A stretch of DNA of 36,917 nucleotides from Pseudomonadota bacterium. GTDB lineage: Bacteria; Myxococcota_A; UBA796; SXON01. Under the pieces are notes generated by a model. The model had not been told where the DNA came from. It saw only the letters and a program-made list of their open reading frames with translations, and made no database searches. Where the stretch lies: NCBI GenBank assembly GCA_030684355.1, contig JAUXTN010000081.1, positions 1-36,917 on the forward strand. Reading direction: 5' to 3'. The translations under genes were made by a program, and so were the position numbers. Numbering within the stretch: position 1 is the stretch's first letter; each line of letters opens with the position of its first letter. Positions 14,970 through 22,337 of this stretch are shown in pieces.

Positions 14970-16024
14970 CAGGCCTCCCCCGAGTCCTTGCTCACGTCCA
15001 CCAGCACGGTCCCCGTCTTCGAGATCATCTGGCCGTCCATCGCGAGCGAGACGGTCGCGCGCCAGGGCGTGCCGTCAGCAGCGAACAGCACGTACTTGTA
15101 GGACAGCGAGGAGATGCCGCCGCGGAACTTGATGTCCTTCCAGGTGAACTCGACCATGGAGGGCCCGGCGGTCGACGTGATGCCCGAGGCGATGGAGTGG
15201 AGGAGCTCCACCTGGGTCACGGTGTTCGGGCCGTCGAGGACGATGTTGTCCAACGAGAGCTTGTCGAGCTCCGCCCCCGGCCGACGCAACGCCGGGTACG
15301 CCTTCCCGATCGGCTTCACCTTGACGAATTTCCCGTTCTTTCCCTTGACGGAGTCCATCGCGCCGCCCCAGGTGGAGGACCGCGAGACGCTCAGTTGCTC
15401 CGGGTTGAAGTCGAACGTGAAGGCGAGGCCGAGGCCGAACTCGGTGGTCTCCAGCTTCGCCTTGCTCGCCGCGGCGGTGGTGGACGTGCTCCCCATCGCA
15501 ACACTCGCGGCGGCCAGCGCCACGTTGGCGCCGGTCACGATGGTCATGTCGTCGAACGCGAGCACGAGGCTGTCGATGGCGAGCTGGCCCGTCTGCGCAT
15601 CGAGGTCCGAGGCGCGCCACTCGACGGGCCACGCCCCGGTCAGGATGTACGAGCGGATCGACACGGGGACACCCAGGACCGCCGTGTGGCTCAGGTGCAT
15701 GATGGTGACGGTGCGGCGGAAGTCGGTCGACGTGGCGTCCACCTGCTTCGACCAGTCCCAGAGCGCGGTGCTGTAGACGAAGCCGTACTCCAGCGTCACC
15801 TGCCCGTGCGACGCCGGGCCCTTCAGCAACGACCGTGTCGACGTGTTGTTGCCGCCCTCGCGGAGGGACTCCACCTCGAACTTGCGCGAGAGGCCGGAGA
15901 CCTTTCGGAACGCAAACGGGTCGCACACCGGCACGCCGCTCGCCGGCGTGATGATCACGGTGAACCAGTGGCTGCTCTCCTGGAGGCTCAGGGGGGAGAG
16001 CGACGCGCGCAGCGAGTCCAGCAT
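14969..16024 (-). CDS. Fused tube initiator (gp19-like) and Afp7-like hub adaptor
   Basis: The 351-residue product starts at ATG 16024, ten bases after the upstream stop, with GGAGG before it. Residues about 15-165 resemble the T4 gp19/Afp5 tube fold: FRKVSGLSRKFEVESLREGG, then VTLEYGFVYSTALWDWSKQV and ILTGAWPVEWRASDLDA. An Ala/Ser/Thr-rich linker follows (about 165-192). Residues about 195-335 resemble the N-terminal domain of Afp7-like proteins: FDFNPEQLSVSRSSTW, then MVEFTWKDIKFRGGISSLSY and LFAADGTPWRATVSL. The usual C-terminal LysM domain is absent. In Afp/PVC these are separate genes, so this is an apparent fusion that would physically link the first tube ring to the hub. Downstream, the hub gene overlaps its stop. 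Confidence 0.85.
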   Translation of the reverse strand: MLDSLRASLSPLSLQESSHWFTVIITPASGVPVCDPFAFRKVSGLSRKFEVESLREGGNNTSTRSLLKGPASHGQVTLEYGFVYSTALWDWSKQVDATSTDFRRTVTIMHLSHTAVLGVPVSIRSYILTGAWPVEWRASDLDAQTGQLAIDSLVLAFDDMTIVTGANVALAAASVAMGSTSTTAAASKAKLETTEFGLGLAFTFDFNPEQLSVSRSSTWGGAMDSVKGKNGKFVKVKPIGKAYPALRRPGAELDKLSLDNIVLDGPNTVTQVELLHSIASGITSTAGPSMVEFTWKDIKFRGGISSLSYKYVLFAADGTPWRATVSLAMDGQMISKTGTVLVDVSKDSGEA

Positions 16025-16034
16025 CCGGCCTCCG

Positions 16035-17360
16035 TCAGGTGAGGGTTACGCGCGCGCCGACGTCGCGGACGACCTCGACGTTCACATCGATCTGGACCTG
16101 CCAGGGGCGCAGGATGGCGGCCATCTCGACGACGAGCCGGGGGCTCTGGCGCTCTCCCTCGACGGCGACGTGGATCTCGACCGTGGAGCCGGTCTTGGGG
16201 CTGACCAGGATGCCCTCCGCGATGAACACGCGGAGGCCGTATGCCATCGCGATGCGAAGCTGCTCCACGGTGACGGGGTTCGCGTTGGCGAACACGAACG
16301 CGGCGGCCACCGTCTCGATGCGCCGCACGATGAGGCGCGCGGTCCAGACGGCGGTGAGGGGCCAATCCCCGAGCGGCGCGCGCAGGGAGGTCTCGGCGAG
16401 CACGCGGCCCACGTCGTCGGCAGCGGCCTCGACGACCACGAGCTGGCGCGATTGGGGCCTGCTCTGGGGCGGCGCCGGTACCGCCCACACCGGGGGCACG
16501 TGGAGGGGTACCCGCCCAGGGCCCAGCTCGAGCTTTCGCTTGGACAGCGCCGGGGCCACGCCGCCGTCCCCGAGGTCGCGCATGCCCTTCGCGAGCGCTG
16601 CCCCGACCGCCGCTGCCGCACACCGCCAGCCGTGGCGGCCCAGCGCGTGGAGATCCCCCGCCCAGGCGCAGACGCCCAGATCGAGGTTGACGAGCGGCTC
16701 GAGCCAGTGCTCGTCGTCCAGGACCCGGCCCTCCTCCGCCACGACGTCGACCAGGCCGACCTGGTAGCGCTCGTGCCAGCGCCGGGAGAGCCGCTGTACG
16801 TTCTGGACGAGGCGGGTGCGGCGCTCGGCGACCGAGGCGAGGGGGGCACCCGGCACGAGCAGGGTCGGCCCGCCGGCGTCCGGCACGACGATCACCGCGC
16901 CGAGCCGCCGTTCCAGGTACCGGTCGAGGACCTGGTCCAACTCCTCGATGACCGGGGTGGGCGCGAGCTCCCAGGGCAGGAGCGCCGCCCGCCCCTCGTC
17001 CTCCGGGACGTGCACGATCGCCACGTCGAGCTCGCCCGAGCCGTTGCGGATCGCGAGCTCGGCGGCATCCCGCAGGAGCGAGGGGGCGAGCCGGCCGTCG
17101 GCCTCGCGCTGGTCGAGCCCCGGGAGCGACGCGGCCTGGTCCCTGTGGGTCAGGCGCATCACGTAGACGGCGGCCCGGTAATTATCCGGCGAGGGAAGCG
17201 CATAGAAGGGCTCCCCCCACACCTTGCGCTGCACCGCGGTCGGCGTTCCGATCCCGACCAGCACCAACCCGGCCTGACGCGCGCGCGCCGAGGCCTCCGG
17301 TGCCGGTTGCACCCGGAGGCTGACGGCCGAGTCAGGCCGGGATGGAAGGGCGGTGCTCAC
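16035..17360 (-). CDS. Divergent second sheath-like protein
   Basis: The 441-residue product starts at GTG 17360, three bases after the stop of the DUF6760-like frame. The order of segments follows a tail-sheath protein: an early LVLVGIGTPTAVQRKVWG strand, LLRDAAELAIRNGSGELDVA (compare the NGG/vvrV region of sheaths), and LERRLGAVIVVPDAGG. The C-terminal part WTARLIVRRIETVAAAFVFA, then LRIAMAYGLRVFIAEGIL, corresponds to the conserved sheath C-terminal domain. Overall it is far from the main sheath at 18547-21261, lacks its Ala-rich insertion and has a Pro-rich break near 288-305. In Afp, three sheath paralogues lie between tube and tube-initiator genes, so the position fits a minor sheath, perhaps at the baseplate or the cap. 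The assignment is based on pattern and context and is moderately secure. Confidence 0.75.
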   Translation of the reverse strand: MSTALPSRPDSAVSLRVQPAPEASARARQAGLVLVGIGTPTAVQRKVWGEPFYALPSPDNYRAAVYVMRLTHRDQAASLPGLDQREADGRLAPSLLRDAAELAIRNGSGELDVAIVHVPEDEGRAALLPWELAPTPVIEELDQVLDRYLERRLGAVIVVPDAGGPTLLVPGAPLASVAERRTRLVQNVQRLSRRWHERYQVGLVDVVAEEGRVLDDEHWLEPLVNLDLGVCAWAGDLHALGRHGWRCAAAAVGAALAKGMRDLGDGGVAPALSKRKLELGPGRVPLHVPPVWAVPAPPQSRPQSRQLVVVEAAADDVGRVLAETSLRAPLGDWPLTAVWTARLIVRRIETVAAAFVFANANPVTVEQLRIAMAYGLRVFIAEGILVSPKTGSTVEIHVAVEGERQSPRLVVEMAAILRPWQVQIDVNVEVVRDVGARVTLT

Positions 17361-17363
17361 GGT

Positions 17364-17534
17364 TCATTGCTCGCGCGACTCGAGGATCTGCTGGTTGATT
17401 CGACTGACCTCGCCTACCCACCCCACGCGATCCGCGTGGGCCAGCGACAGGATCTCCCCAAGGCTCCAATGCAGGTGGTAGGCCAGAAAGGCCACCTCCT
17501 TGCGCAGGCTGGGGAGAGGGTAGGCGATGGTTAC
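17364..17534 (-). CDS. DUF6760-like mini-protein, probably made by -1 frameshift from the upstream gene
   Basis: The frame from GTA 17534 to TGA at 17364 encodes 56 residues beginning VTIAYPLPSLRKEVAFLAYH, followed by LHWSLGEILSLAHADR and WVGEVSRIN. This closely fits my memory of the small DUF6760-type protein found after the tail-chaperone gene in eCIS loci (pattern YPL..L..EVAF.AYH.HW). There is no ATG, GTG or TTG ahead of the conserved region; the only GTG falls inside it. The frame is exactly -1 relative to the upstream chaperone-like gene, which ends in a seven-G run just before its stop. I therefore read this as the second half of a frameshift product of about 170 residues. A non-standard start is the alternative. 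Confidence 0.75.
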   Translation of the reverse strand, partial: VTIAYPLPSLRKEVAFLAYHLHWSLGEILSLAHADRVGWVGEVSRINQQILESREQ

Positions 17535-17560
17535 CCCCCCGGGGTACCTTCCTCTTCCTC
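17531..17560 (-). other. Candidate programmed -1 ribosomal frameshift site
   Basis: On the minus strand the upstream gene ends CCG GGG GGG TAA. This contains a G GGG GGG heptamer (17534-17540) in the X XXY YYZ register, directly before the stop codon. Six bases upstream is a purine tract, GAGGAAGAGGAAGG (17547-17560), that resembles the internal Shine-Dalgarno-like stimulators of bacterial -1 frameshift sites. Slippage would put ribosomes into the DUF6760-like frame. A homopolymer sequencing error (eight G in reality) would instead make a simple fusion. Confidence 0.6.
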
Positions 17561-17875
17561 GGGGAGCGCGTCCGAGCCGTAGGTGATGGTGTAGACCGCG
17601 TACTCCAGGGCCCGGATGTCTCGGGCATGGAGCTGCTGCACGTCGGTGAGCGAGACGATGGCGTTGTCACCCAGGCGCGTCACGCAACGGCCGAGGAGCA
17701 GCATCTTGTAGACCATGTCGTTCGGGTACTGGTTGTACTCGCGCGACATGCCGATGAACATCTCGTCCGCGCCGGTGACGGCCCGGACCTCGGCCAACCG
17801 CTGCACGGCGCCGATCTTGTCTTTGAAGCCTACAGGGAGCTCGACGGTCATTCGATACGAGGGGATCTCGGACAT
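17531..17875 (-). CDS. Tail-assembly-chaperone-like protein
   Basis: The 114-residue product starts at ATG 17875 and lies just after the tube gene. The region PSYRMTVELPVGFKDKIGAV followed by AEVRAVTGADEMFIG resembles phage tail assembly chaperones, whose N-terminal part is a short beta unit with an LR..TG.DE-type motif; these proteins bind tube or tape-measure subunits during assembly. The rest is helical (NDMVYKMLLLGRCVTRLGD, LHARDIRALEYAVYTI). It ends in an acidic run PEEEEGTPGG that overlies the proposed frameshift signal. Phage tail chaperones are classically made in two lengths by frameshifting, which matches the architecture here. The family call is by motif and position, not by search. 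Confidence 0.8.
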   Translation of the reverse strand: MSEIPSYRMTVELPVGFKDKIGAVQRLAEVRAVTGADEMFIGMSREYNQYPNDMVYKMLLLGRCVTRLGDNAIVSLTDVQQLHARDIRALEYAVYTITYGSDALPEEEEGTPGG

Positions 17876-17927
17876 GGCTCACGGGGGAGGAAGGGCAGGG
17901 TACAGGACGGCGCCCACCATCGCGAGC

Positions 17928-17952
17928 GGGAGCCCCCTCGGCGGGGGCTCCC
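17928..17952 (-). other. Strong RNA hairpin between tube and chaperone genes
   Basis: A perfect 10-bp inverted repeat (GGGAGCCCCC at 17928-17937 and GGGGGCTCCC at 17943-17952) with a 5-base loop lies in the 96-base gap after the tube stop. Neither strand has a T-tract after it, so it is not a classic terminator. It is more likely an attenuator or 3' stabilising hairpin that lets sheath and tube mRNA outnumber baseplate mRNA. Confidence 0.6.
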
Positions 17953-17971
17953 TCCGCGGGCAGAGCGCGGC

Positions 17972-18472
17972 TTAGACGGGGGTCTCGTTCTCGAGCGACG
18001 AGTTCACCGCGGACTCGTAGAGGATGTCCTCGACCGCGAGCGTGATCTTCTCGACCGCCGCGGAGCTGGAGCCCGCGTCGAGGGACGGGAACTCCCACTT
18101 GTAGGGGAAGCACTGCTTCAGCGTCACGGTGGAGACCGCCGCGCCGTTGTGGCCGAGCAGCTCGATCTTGGTGTCGATGCGCTGCACGTTGCCGTCGCGC
18201 ACGGTCTGGTACCAACGCCACATCCCGTCATGGCCGCGCACGACGCGCTCGATGGTCACGTCCCCCGCCTTGAGGACGCCGGGGTAGCGGCGCTCGGTGC
18301 GGTCGAGGCTCATGCGGAACTTGATCAGGTCGTAGTCCATCTGGAACCCGCCGATCTTCAGGATGCCCTCGTCCGCGATGATGTAGTCGCCCGAGGCGAG
18401 CGTCACGCGGTAGTGGTGCACGCCGACGTAGTTGTTGGTCCACATCGGCTGGAACTTGTATTGGAGCGCCAT
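17972..18472 (-). CDS. Inner tube protein, gp19/Afp1-like
   Basis: The 166-residue product starts at ATG 18472, with GAGGAA upstream. It has the layout of the contractile tail tube family, a beta-barrel that polymerises into hexameric rings: ASGDYIIADEGILKIGGFQ, RYPGVLKAGDVTIERVVRG, WRWYQTVRDG, then IDTKIELLGHNG and VEKITLAVEDILYES. The TLKQCFPYKWEFPSLDA segment matches the Pro/Trp motif common in these proteins. Length is normal for the family (about 140-170). It lies between the sheath and the chaperone genes and is flanked by hairpins on both sides, suggesting its own expression level within the operon. Confidence 0.92.
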   Translation of the reverse strand: MALQYKFQPMWTNNYVGVHHYRVTLASGDYIIADEGILKIGGFQMDYDLIKFRMSLDRTERRYPGVLKAGDVTIERVVRGHDGMWRWYQTVRDGNVQRIDTKIELLGHNGAAVSTVTLKQCFPYKWEFPSLDAGSSSAAVEKITLAVEDILYESAVNSSLENETPV

Positions 18473-18508
18473 GGGGGGTGTTCCTCAAACGATGAAGGGG
18501 AGGGAGGA

Positions 18509-18530
18509 CCGCGGGTTGAGACGCCCGCGG
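18509..18530 (-). other. Hairpin between sheath and tube genes
   Basis: CCGCGGG (18509-18515) and CCCGCGG (18524-18530) form a 7-bp stem with an 8-base loop in the 74-base gap between sheath stop and tube start. On the minus strand a pyrimidine-rich but not U-pure stretch follows. It may tune read-through or mRNA processing; a full terminator is unlikely because the operon continues. Confidence 0.4.
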
Positions 18531-18546
18531 ACCGGATGCAAGCGGA

Positions 18547-21261
18547 TCAGGCGATGGAGCGGAAGCGGATGACGACGAACTCGGCCGGATACGGGGGCTG
18601 GATCCCAACGTCCACGAACAGGTAGCCTTCGCGGCGGCTGTCCATGGGGTTGTTGCCGGTGTCGCACTGCACGGTGAAGGCATCGCCCTGCTTGGCGCCG
18701 TCGAGCACGCCGCGCTGCCACTGCCCGTAGAGGAACCCCGCGATGGAGGAGCGGAGGTCCGACCGGGTGATGTCGGTGTTGGGGAGGAACACGGACCACT
18801 GCACGGCGTCCCGGATGGAGCGCTCGATGTAGAGGAACACGCGGCGCTTGTTGACGTAGCGCCAGAGCGGATCGTTCGAGGTGGTGCGGCCACCCCAGAT
18901 GAGCTTGCCGCCGGGGCGGTGCCGGACGAGGTTGATGCCCTTCACGTTGAGCGGGTTCTGCTCCATCGCCGTCACGGCGCAGACGAGGTCCGTGATGCCC
19001 TTGAGCACCTGGTTCGCCGGCACCTTCTGCACGCCCGCCGTGGCGTCGTTGAAGCCATACGCGCCCGCGATGAACCCGCTCGGCGGCGCGACGATGTAGG
19101 CGTCCTCGAGGCCGTTGGCGATCGGGTTGGTCGCGATGACCCAGGGCGCGTAGGCGGCGCCGTGCCCGGTGCTGTCACGCGGGACACAGTTGTCCATCGC
19201 CGTGTCATTGGGGCTGCTGCGGAGGGCCGGGACCACGGGGCGCTTGAGGAACTCCAACTCGGGGAGCTGGTAGTGGCAGTAGTCCTGCTCCAACGTGCGG
19301 TCGGCCTTGTTGACGTTCGTGCCGATCGGGGGATCGGTCAGGAGGTAGCGGGGCGTGTCGAGGACGGCGAAGATGTCGCCGCGCCCCGCCCCCGCGTAGG
19401 CGAGGATGGCGCTTTGCCAACCGCTGTTGAGGCCCGGCGCGACGAGGATCGCGACATCTCCGACGGTGTCGAAGAAGCCCTCGAGGAACGACTGAGGAGC
19501 GCGGCTCTGGGTCGCTCCGTCGATGGCCACCCCGACGTAGGCGGCGGCCCCGCCGTTGGCAAAGTAGCCAGTGATCGAGATCTCGAGGAGCCGCAGCCCG
19601 GTCTGCGCGCGGATCCAATCGTGCCACGCGTTCTTGCCAGCGTCCGAGATCTCCTCCCAGGCGTAGGCGGCGTGCTCGGCGGAGGCCGCGAAGGCCTTCA
19701 CGTCCGCCGCCGGGCAGAGCGCAAGCTGGAGGAACAGCTTGCGGCCGAACTCCTTGCGCCAGGCGTGGAAGGCGTCGATGCCCGTCACCATGGTGGCCGG
19801 GCCGGTCATGCCGGTCTGCACCGCCTCGAGCTTGACGGAGTAGGCAGACTGTTCGAGAGGGAGGTCCGCGAGGGGGAGATCCGCGTCGAACGCGATCTTG
19901 GCGCGGACCGCAGGCGGGGTGAGCGCCTCGATGAGGGTGGTCGGGTTGCTCGCCACCGCGAGGGACACCCCCCAATGCGCCCGCGTGGTCTTGTCGGCGG
20001 GCTTGGTCGGCACGTCGACCGCGTTGAAGAGGCGCTTGTCGGCGTCGAGGCGGAGATTGCGGGGCTCGCCGGTGGCCTTGAGGGCCTCCGCCAGCGCCTC
20101 GAGGGCGTCCTTCTCCGCGGCCGGGAGGGCAGGGGTGGCGGTGGCGGCGGCGGCGACTTCGTCGGCCGTCTTCGCGACGTTGTCCTTGAACGCCTTGAGG
20201 ATCTTCACCCGATTGTCGAGCTCCGTGAGGACCGTCGCCTCGGGCGCCGGAGCCTGCGCCTTCGCCGCCTCCGCGGCCGCGAGCTCCTGCTGCACCGCGA
20301 CGGCGCGCGCGCCCGGGGCGGCCTGCAAGACGCGAAGCTGCGCCGCGAGCGTCTCGTGCTCCGCGCCCGGCAACGCGAGGGCGGCCTCCGTCTCCCCCTT
20401 GGTCTTCCAGGCCAAGGCCTCGGCCTCGGCGGCCGTGGCCTTGGCCTCGGCCGCCGTGGCCTTGGCGGCCAAGGCGGTATCGGTCGGAGCCGCCTTCGCC
20501 GCCGCCGTCGCCGTCGTCGCCGTCGTCCTCGCCGCAGTCGCCGCCGCCGTCGCCGCATCCGCCGCGGCCGTCGCGACCTTCGCCTTCGCCGTGGCCGCCG
20601 TGGCCGCCGCGGTCTCCGCCTCGGTCTTCTTCGTATCAGCGGCGGTTTTCAGTGCGGCATCGCTCGGGGCGGCCTTGAGCTTGGCATCCGCTTCCTTGAG
20701 TGCCTTCTCCGCGGCCCTCGCCGCCTTCGCCGGCTCCTCCGCGGCCTTCTCCGCCTCCGCCGTCGCCTTGGCGCCCCTCTCCGCCACCTCCTTCACCGCT
20801 ACCGCGGCCCGCGCCTTCGCGAAAGCGGCCTCAACGACGTCCAGCGCCTCGCGCTTGGCCTTCAGTGCGCCGTGCAGCTTGGCGGAGACGCGCTCCTCGA
20901 ACGCGATCTGCTCGCCGCTCGTGCGGTCGGGGTCCACCGTGAACTTCTGCAGGAGCCGCGGAATGAACCGGTCGAGCATCTTGTCATCGGCGGCGTCGAG
21001 CTGGTCAGACCCTCCCTTCTTGTTCCAACCCAACTGGAAGAACGCGCGCGCATAGCTCCAGCTCTCCAGCGGGCGAGCATCGCCGCCCAGGACCGGAACG
21101 AGCATGGCGCCGACGCTGGCCTTGGGCGTGAAGCGCGCGTACTCAATCGGGATCTGGAGCACCCCCACGAACCCGGTGCTCGACGTGCCCGACGCCTGGA
21201 TCGGCCGGGCGCCGGCGGCGATCTCCTCGATAAAGACGCCAGGACTCTGGTAGGTTGGCAT
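18547..21261 (-). CDS. Main contractile sheath protein with long Ala-rich helical insertion
   Basis: The 904-residue product starts at ATG 21261, with GAGGAG upstream. The N-terminus (PTYQSPGVFIEEIAAGARPI, then GTSSTGFVGVL) and the C-terminal domain (VFLYIERSIRDAVQWSVFLP, then LRSSIAGFLYGQWQRGVL and YPAEFVVIRF) are unmistakable sheath signatures. The central part has LLEISITGYFANGGAAAYVG, APPSGFIAGAYGFNDA and LIWGGRTTSNDPLWRYVNKR. Between residues about 110 and 400 lies an insertion made mostly of Ala, Lys, Glu and Thr, with near-repeats such as KATAAEAKATAAEAEA; it should be long alpha-helix or coiled coil. Sheath proteins usually have about 350-700 residues. The sheath surrounds the tube and drives it forward by contraction; such an insertion near the N-terminal part would most easily be accommodated on the outer surface. 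Confidence 0.93.
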   Translation of the reverse strand: MPTYQSPGVFIEEIAAGARPIQASGTSSTGFVGVLQIPIEYARFTPKASVGAMLVPVLGGDARPLESWSYARAFFQLGWNKKGGSDQLDAADDKMLDRFIPRLLQKFTVDPDRTSGEQIAFEERVSAKLHGALKAKREALDVVEAAFAKARAAVAVKEVAERGAKATAEAEKAAEEPAKAARAAEKALKEADAKLKAAPSDAALKTAADTKKTEAETAAATAATAKAKVATAAADAATAAATAARTTATTATAAAKAAPTDTALAAKATAAEAKATAAEAEALAWKTKGETEAALALPGAEHETLAAQLRVLQAAPGARAVAVQQELAAAEAAKAQAPAPEATVLTELDNRVKILKAFKDNVAKTADEVAAAATATPALPAAEKDALEALAEALKATGEPRNLRLDADKRLFNAVDVPTKPADKTTRAHWGVSLAVASNPTTLIEALTPPAVRAKIAFDADLPLADLPLEQSAYSVKLEAVQTGMTGPATMVTGIDAFHAWRKEFGRKLFLQLALCPAADVKAFAASAEHAAYAWEEISDAGKNAWHDWIRAQTGLRLLEISITGYFANGGAAAYVGVAIDGATQSRAPQSFLEGFFDTVGDVAILVAPGLNSGWQSAILAYAGAGRGDIFAVLDTPRYLLTDPPIGTNVNKADRTLEQDYCHYQLPELEFLKRPVVPALRSSPNDTAMDNCVPRDSTGHGAAYAPWVIATNPIANGLEDAYIVAPPSGFIAGAYGFNDATAGVQKVPANQVLKGITDLVCAVTAMEQNPLNVKGINLVRHRPGGKLIWGGRTTSNDPLWRYVNKRRVFLYIERSIRDAVQWSVFLPNTDITRSDLRSSIAGFLYGQWQRGVLDGAKQGDAFTVQCDTGNNPMDSRREGYLFVDVGIQPPYPAEFVVIRFRSIA

Positions 21262-21306
21262 GTAGATACTCCTCGTCGAAGGTGTGGAAATCGGTCGTGA
21301 TGGCGG

Positions 21307-21609
21307 TCAGTCGCTGTCGTTCTTGGGGGGAACGTCGGTCGAGCCGGGGGCCGCGCCACTTGGGCGCCGTACGGCGGGGGGCGGGAACGGTGGCAGGTAG
21401 GTGACCGTGCCCGACACGACCATCTGCTCGAGAACGTGGCGGGAGGGGGTGGTGGCGGTGTCGGTTTGCAGGCTGATGGCGGGCCAACTGACGTGCCGGA
21501 TGCCGTAGAGGAGGGGCTTGTGGAAGGCCCGTGCCCGCAGGACCGCGCGGCGATGAAACGCCGAGATGGCACGCTGACGCTGACGAAGGGGGGAGTCGAA
21601 GAGGTCCAT
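21307..21609 (-). CDS. 100-residue unknown protein coupled to the spike gene
   Basis: The frame starts at ATG 21609, which shares one base with the spike stop (TGATG), and ends 45 bases before the sheath start. The product begins MDLFDSPLRQRQRAISAFHR and is rich in Arg and His in its first half; the last ~30 residues are Pro-rich and hydrophilic (LPPFPPPAVRRP). There is no signal peptide or membrane segment. A longer competing frame (21143-21679) overlaps both neighbours and lacks the coupling. Position next to the spike would suit a chaperone or a spike-tip/cargo adaptor, but no PAAR-type motif is visible and I assign no function. Confidence 0.65.
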   Translation of the reverse strand: MDLFDSPLRQRQRAISAFHRRAVLRARAFHKPLLYGIRHVSWPAISLQTDTATTPSRHVLEQMVVSGTVTYLPPFPPPAVRRPSGAAPGSTDVPPKNDSD

Positions 21610-22337
21610 CAGTTGATCTTGACCATCGTGGCGCCCTTGATCTCGACCATGGGCGCCTCGATGCCAATCTTGGCGCCACCTTTCACCGTGAGCTGGGCCC
21701 CGGCTTCCAGCGTGGCGTTGGCGGTGCCCTTCACCGTGAGGTTGCCCCCGGCGGTGACACTCGCGTCCCCCCCGCTCTTCACGGTGACCTTGCCATCGGC
21801 GCTGATCGTCGCGTCCCCCGCGACCGTGATCGTGGCCGGCTGCCCCTTCGCCACGGTGATCGAGGCCCCGGTCTTGTCGAGCACGATGGAGATCGTGCCG
21901 TCCGCGTTGGCGATGGTGAAGCCGTTGGTGTCCGACTTGTCGTTGATGACGATCTTGCTGCCGGCCTTGCTCTGGAGGGTGATCCCCTCCTCCCCCGCCT
22001 TGTCGCTGAACGCGAAGAGGTTGCCCGCCTTGGTCTTGATCTGCTTGGTGATGTTCGCACCGTCCGCATTGTCATAGACCGGCTTTCTCGTGGCATTGTA
22101 GAGCGCGCCGAGGATGTACATGCCCTCCAGCCGATCCTCCGCGCCGCGGAGCACCAGCACCTCGTCGTCAACCTCCGGCAGGAAGACGCTCCCCGCGGCC
22201 GACGACCCATAGGGGTTCAACATGCGCAGCCAGACTTCGACCCCGGTGAGATACCCGAGCAGCTTGACCTTGATCCGCCCGTAGCCCTCGGGGTCCTTGT
22301 TGTCGGTGACTTGGGCCACCATCACGAGCCCTACCAT
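21609..22337 (-). CDS. Spike protein, gpV-like (OB fold plus beta-helix)
   Basis: The 242-residue product has the hallmark start of phage gpV/VgrG-type spikes: VAQVTDNKDPEGYGRIKVKL, then WLRMLNPYGSSAAGSVFLPE and VDDEVLVLRGAEDRLEGMYI, which form the OB-fold (about residues 5-85). From about 100 to the end the sequence is a chain of short strands with Gly/Thr/Val/Lys turns (for example ATISADGKVTVKSGGDASVT), as expected for a trimeric beta-helix needle. ATG 22337 is taken as start; ATG 22322 (residue 6) is possible because AGGG stands seven bases before it. It lacks the hub domain, which is encoded separately at 13941-14969. No tip extension or toxin domain is present. Confidence 0.9.
   Translation of the reverse strand: MVGLVMVAQVTDNKDPEGYGRIKVKLLGYLTGVEVWLRMLNPYGSSAAGSVFLPEVDDEVLVLRGAEDRLEGMYILGALYNATRKPVYDNADGANITKQIKTKAGNLFAFSDKAGEEGITLQSKAGSKIVINDKSDTNGFTIANADGTISIVLDKTGASITVAKGQPATITVAGDATISADGKVTVKSGGDASVTAGGNLTVKGTANATLEAGAQLTVKGGAKIGIEAPMVEIKGATMVKIN

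Noticed and set aside
18919..21300. Plus-strand open frame of 793 codons opposite the sheath
   Set aside because: The opposite strand has unmistakable sheath motifs; the Arg/Gly/Leu-rich product is the reverse shadow of the Ala-rich insertion.
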